Assembly (NCBI RefSeq): GCF_001049735.1
Contig: NZ_CVPC01000008.1
Span: forward strand, 22,807-86,806
Direction of reading: 5' to 3'
DNA from: Nereida ignava
Lineage (GTDB): Bacteria; Pseudomonadota; Alphaproteobacteria; Rhodobacterales; Rhodobacteraceae
Length of the DNA: 64,000 bases
Positions 63,242 to 64,000 of this stretch are shown piece by piece (within the stretch, counting starts at the first letter, position 1; every line of letters begins with the position of its first letter). A program made the translations under genes and the position numbers. Under the pieces are notes generated by a model. The model saw only the letters and a program-made list of their open reading frames with translations, made no database searches and had not been told where the DNA came from.

Positions 63242-64000
63242 TGTCTAGCCCCCAATTTCAGTGCCACTAATTTTGGATTTCTCTAATAAGGTTTCTGGCA
63301 TGGGAGGTCGCATTCCGAGTGCATGATGGGGCCTGATGTGATTGTATTCTTTGAGCCAAATATTGATTGCGACCTGAGCCTGTTTGATGCTGTGGAACCA
63401 TTCAGCGTTTAAGACTTCTTGGCGAAGAATACCGTTGAACCGTTCATTGTAACCGTTTTCCCAAGGACTGCCTGGGTAGATTTGGATTGGTTTGACGCCA
63501 ACCTTTCTGAGCCATTTTTGAAGGTGTTCAGCTACGAACTCCCCGCCATTGTCAGATCGAATGCATTCAGGCTTTCCGTATTTCATCAGCAAACGATGTA
63601 TGACACGCAAAACATCATCTGAGTTCATCTTGTCTTGCACCTCAACGCAAAGAGCTTGGCGGGTAAACTCATCTAAGACGGTCAGCATCTTGTAGCTGCG
63701 CCCGTTACTCAGCTTGTCGTGAACAAAATCAATTGCCCAAACATGATTGGGATGCATTGGGCGCAAACGGATGACCGAACTGTCTTTGTGATACAGCCGC
63801 CTTCGTTTCTTATGCCGCTCTGGCAGCTTCAGCCCTTCTTCGCGCCATAAACGCTCAACTTTCTTGTGATTGACGTGCCAACCTTCGATCCGCAGCAACT
63901 CAGCGATCTTTCGATATCCGTACCGACCATACTGCTTGGCAAGGCGGATCATGGCCAAGCGCAATGCGTCATCACCTTGAACCTTCGTTTTGTAATGCAA
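63242..64000 (-). mobile_element. IS3-family insertion sequence, partial (continues past window)
   Basis: The right part of the window is the 3' part of an IS3-family element: transposase OrfB with the end TGTCTAGCCCCCAATTTC starting at 63242, overlapping the transposase stop codon. The other end and the target duplication are outside the window. It lies immediately upstream of the truncated GGDEF-EAL gene, in the same orientation. Confidence 0.85.
63245..64000 (-). CDS. IS3-family transposase OrfB (5' part outside window)
   Basis: The visible 251 codons contain the helix-turn-helix-like YGYRKIAELLRIEGW and HVNHKKVERLWREEGLKLP, and an integrase (rve) core with the DDE triad in VWAIDFVHD, CIRSDNGGEF and GSPWENGYNERFNG. 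The K+6-type residues and the C-terminal RPHHALGMRPP are conserved. The frame is open to the window edge. In IS3 elements this is usually made by -1 frameshifting from OrfA; that part is not visible. Confidence 0.95.
   Translation of the reverse strand: MHYKTKVQGDDALRLAMIRLAKQYGRYGYRKIAELLRIEGWHVNHKKVERLWREEGLKLPERHKKRRRLYHKDSSVIRLRPMHPNHVWAIDFVHDKLSNGRSYKMLTVLDEFTRQALCVEVQDKMNSDDVLRVIHRLLMKYGKPECIRSDNGGEFVAEHLQKWLRKVGVKPIQIYPGSPWENGYNERFNGILRQEVLNAEWFHSIKQAQVAINIWLKEYNHIRPHHALGMRPPMPETLLEKSKISGTEIGG

Noticed and set aside
63214..63250. In-frame fusion of the transposase to the GGDEF-EAL protein
   Set aside because: A TAG at 63245-63247 separates the two frames, so only stop read-through could join them.
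1..64000. CRISPR array, prophage or known defence island
   Set aside because: No regular short repeats with spacers, no phage structural genes and no nuclease/defence gene set were found.

Overview
The window is chromosomal DNA of an alphaproteobacterium, most likely order Rhodobacterales (marine Roseobacter group). The signs are a C4-pathway 5-aminolevulinate synthase, an alphaproteobacterial SOS box (GTTC-N7-GTTC) upstream of uvrA, a small conserved-looking membrane protein between two gap genes, a RodZ-like gene beside ispG, and a TPP-riboswitch thiamine operon with a ThiXYZ importer. No rRNA, CRISPR array, prophage or recognisable defence system was found. Most of the window is ordinary core genome; the right end (from about 54 kb) is accessory.

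Layout. 1-4.5 kb: 3' part of transketolase, two GAPDH genes with different predicted cofactor preference, a 47-residue membrane protein between them, then coaD. 4.5-22.3 kb: mostly minus-strand housekeeping genes (uvrA, two MFS transporters, lpdA, a DUF924 protein, queA, a very large AsmA/DUF3971-like protein, prfB) with a plus-strand block (peroxiredoxin, DUF455 ferritin-like protein, M23 peptidase and bactofilin). 22.4-35.9 kb: envelope and stress genes (PBP1A, amidase, M48-TPR protease, DsbA-like protein, histidine kinase, ispG, RodZ-like protein) and hemA. 36-42 kb: an M20 peptidase, three tRNA genes (two Asp, one Val), a phosphatase, a tailed HU protein, a 64-residue secreted peptide and lon, which has an excellent sigma-32-type promoter. 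42.3-46.1 kb: a Sel1-like protein, a di-haem peroxidase, a double SnoaL-like protein and a uronate dehydrogenase homologue.

46.2-54.0 kb is one tightly packed transcription unit behind a TPP riboswitch: thiD-thiO-thiS-thiG-thiE-thiF-like-thiY-tenA-thiZ-thiX. It makes the thiazole half of thiamine and couples it to a pyrimidine half that can be imported (ThiXYZ) and salvaged (TenA, ThiD); thiC is absent from the window.

54.0-64.0 kb opens with a 777-bp gene-poor, very AT-rich region. It continues with a type I secretion operon (TolC-like lipoprotein, LssB-type ABC exporter with a catalytically dead C39-like domain, HlyD-like adaptor) that has no adjacent substrate gene. Downstream come two small winged-helix proteins flanking a MASE1-like membrane protein, with a dense cluster of palindromes in front of the first, and then a GGDEF-EAL c-di-GMP enzyme. 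An IS3-family element, cut by the window edge, appears to have removed the start codon of the GGDEF-EAL gene. This secretion, regulation and c-di-GMP group is the best candidate for something not yet described, perhaps a surface-adhesion or biofilm module; that link is inference.
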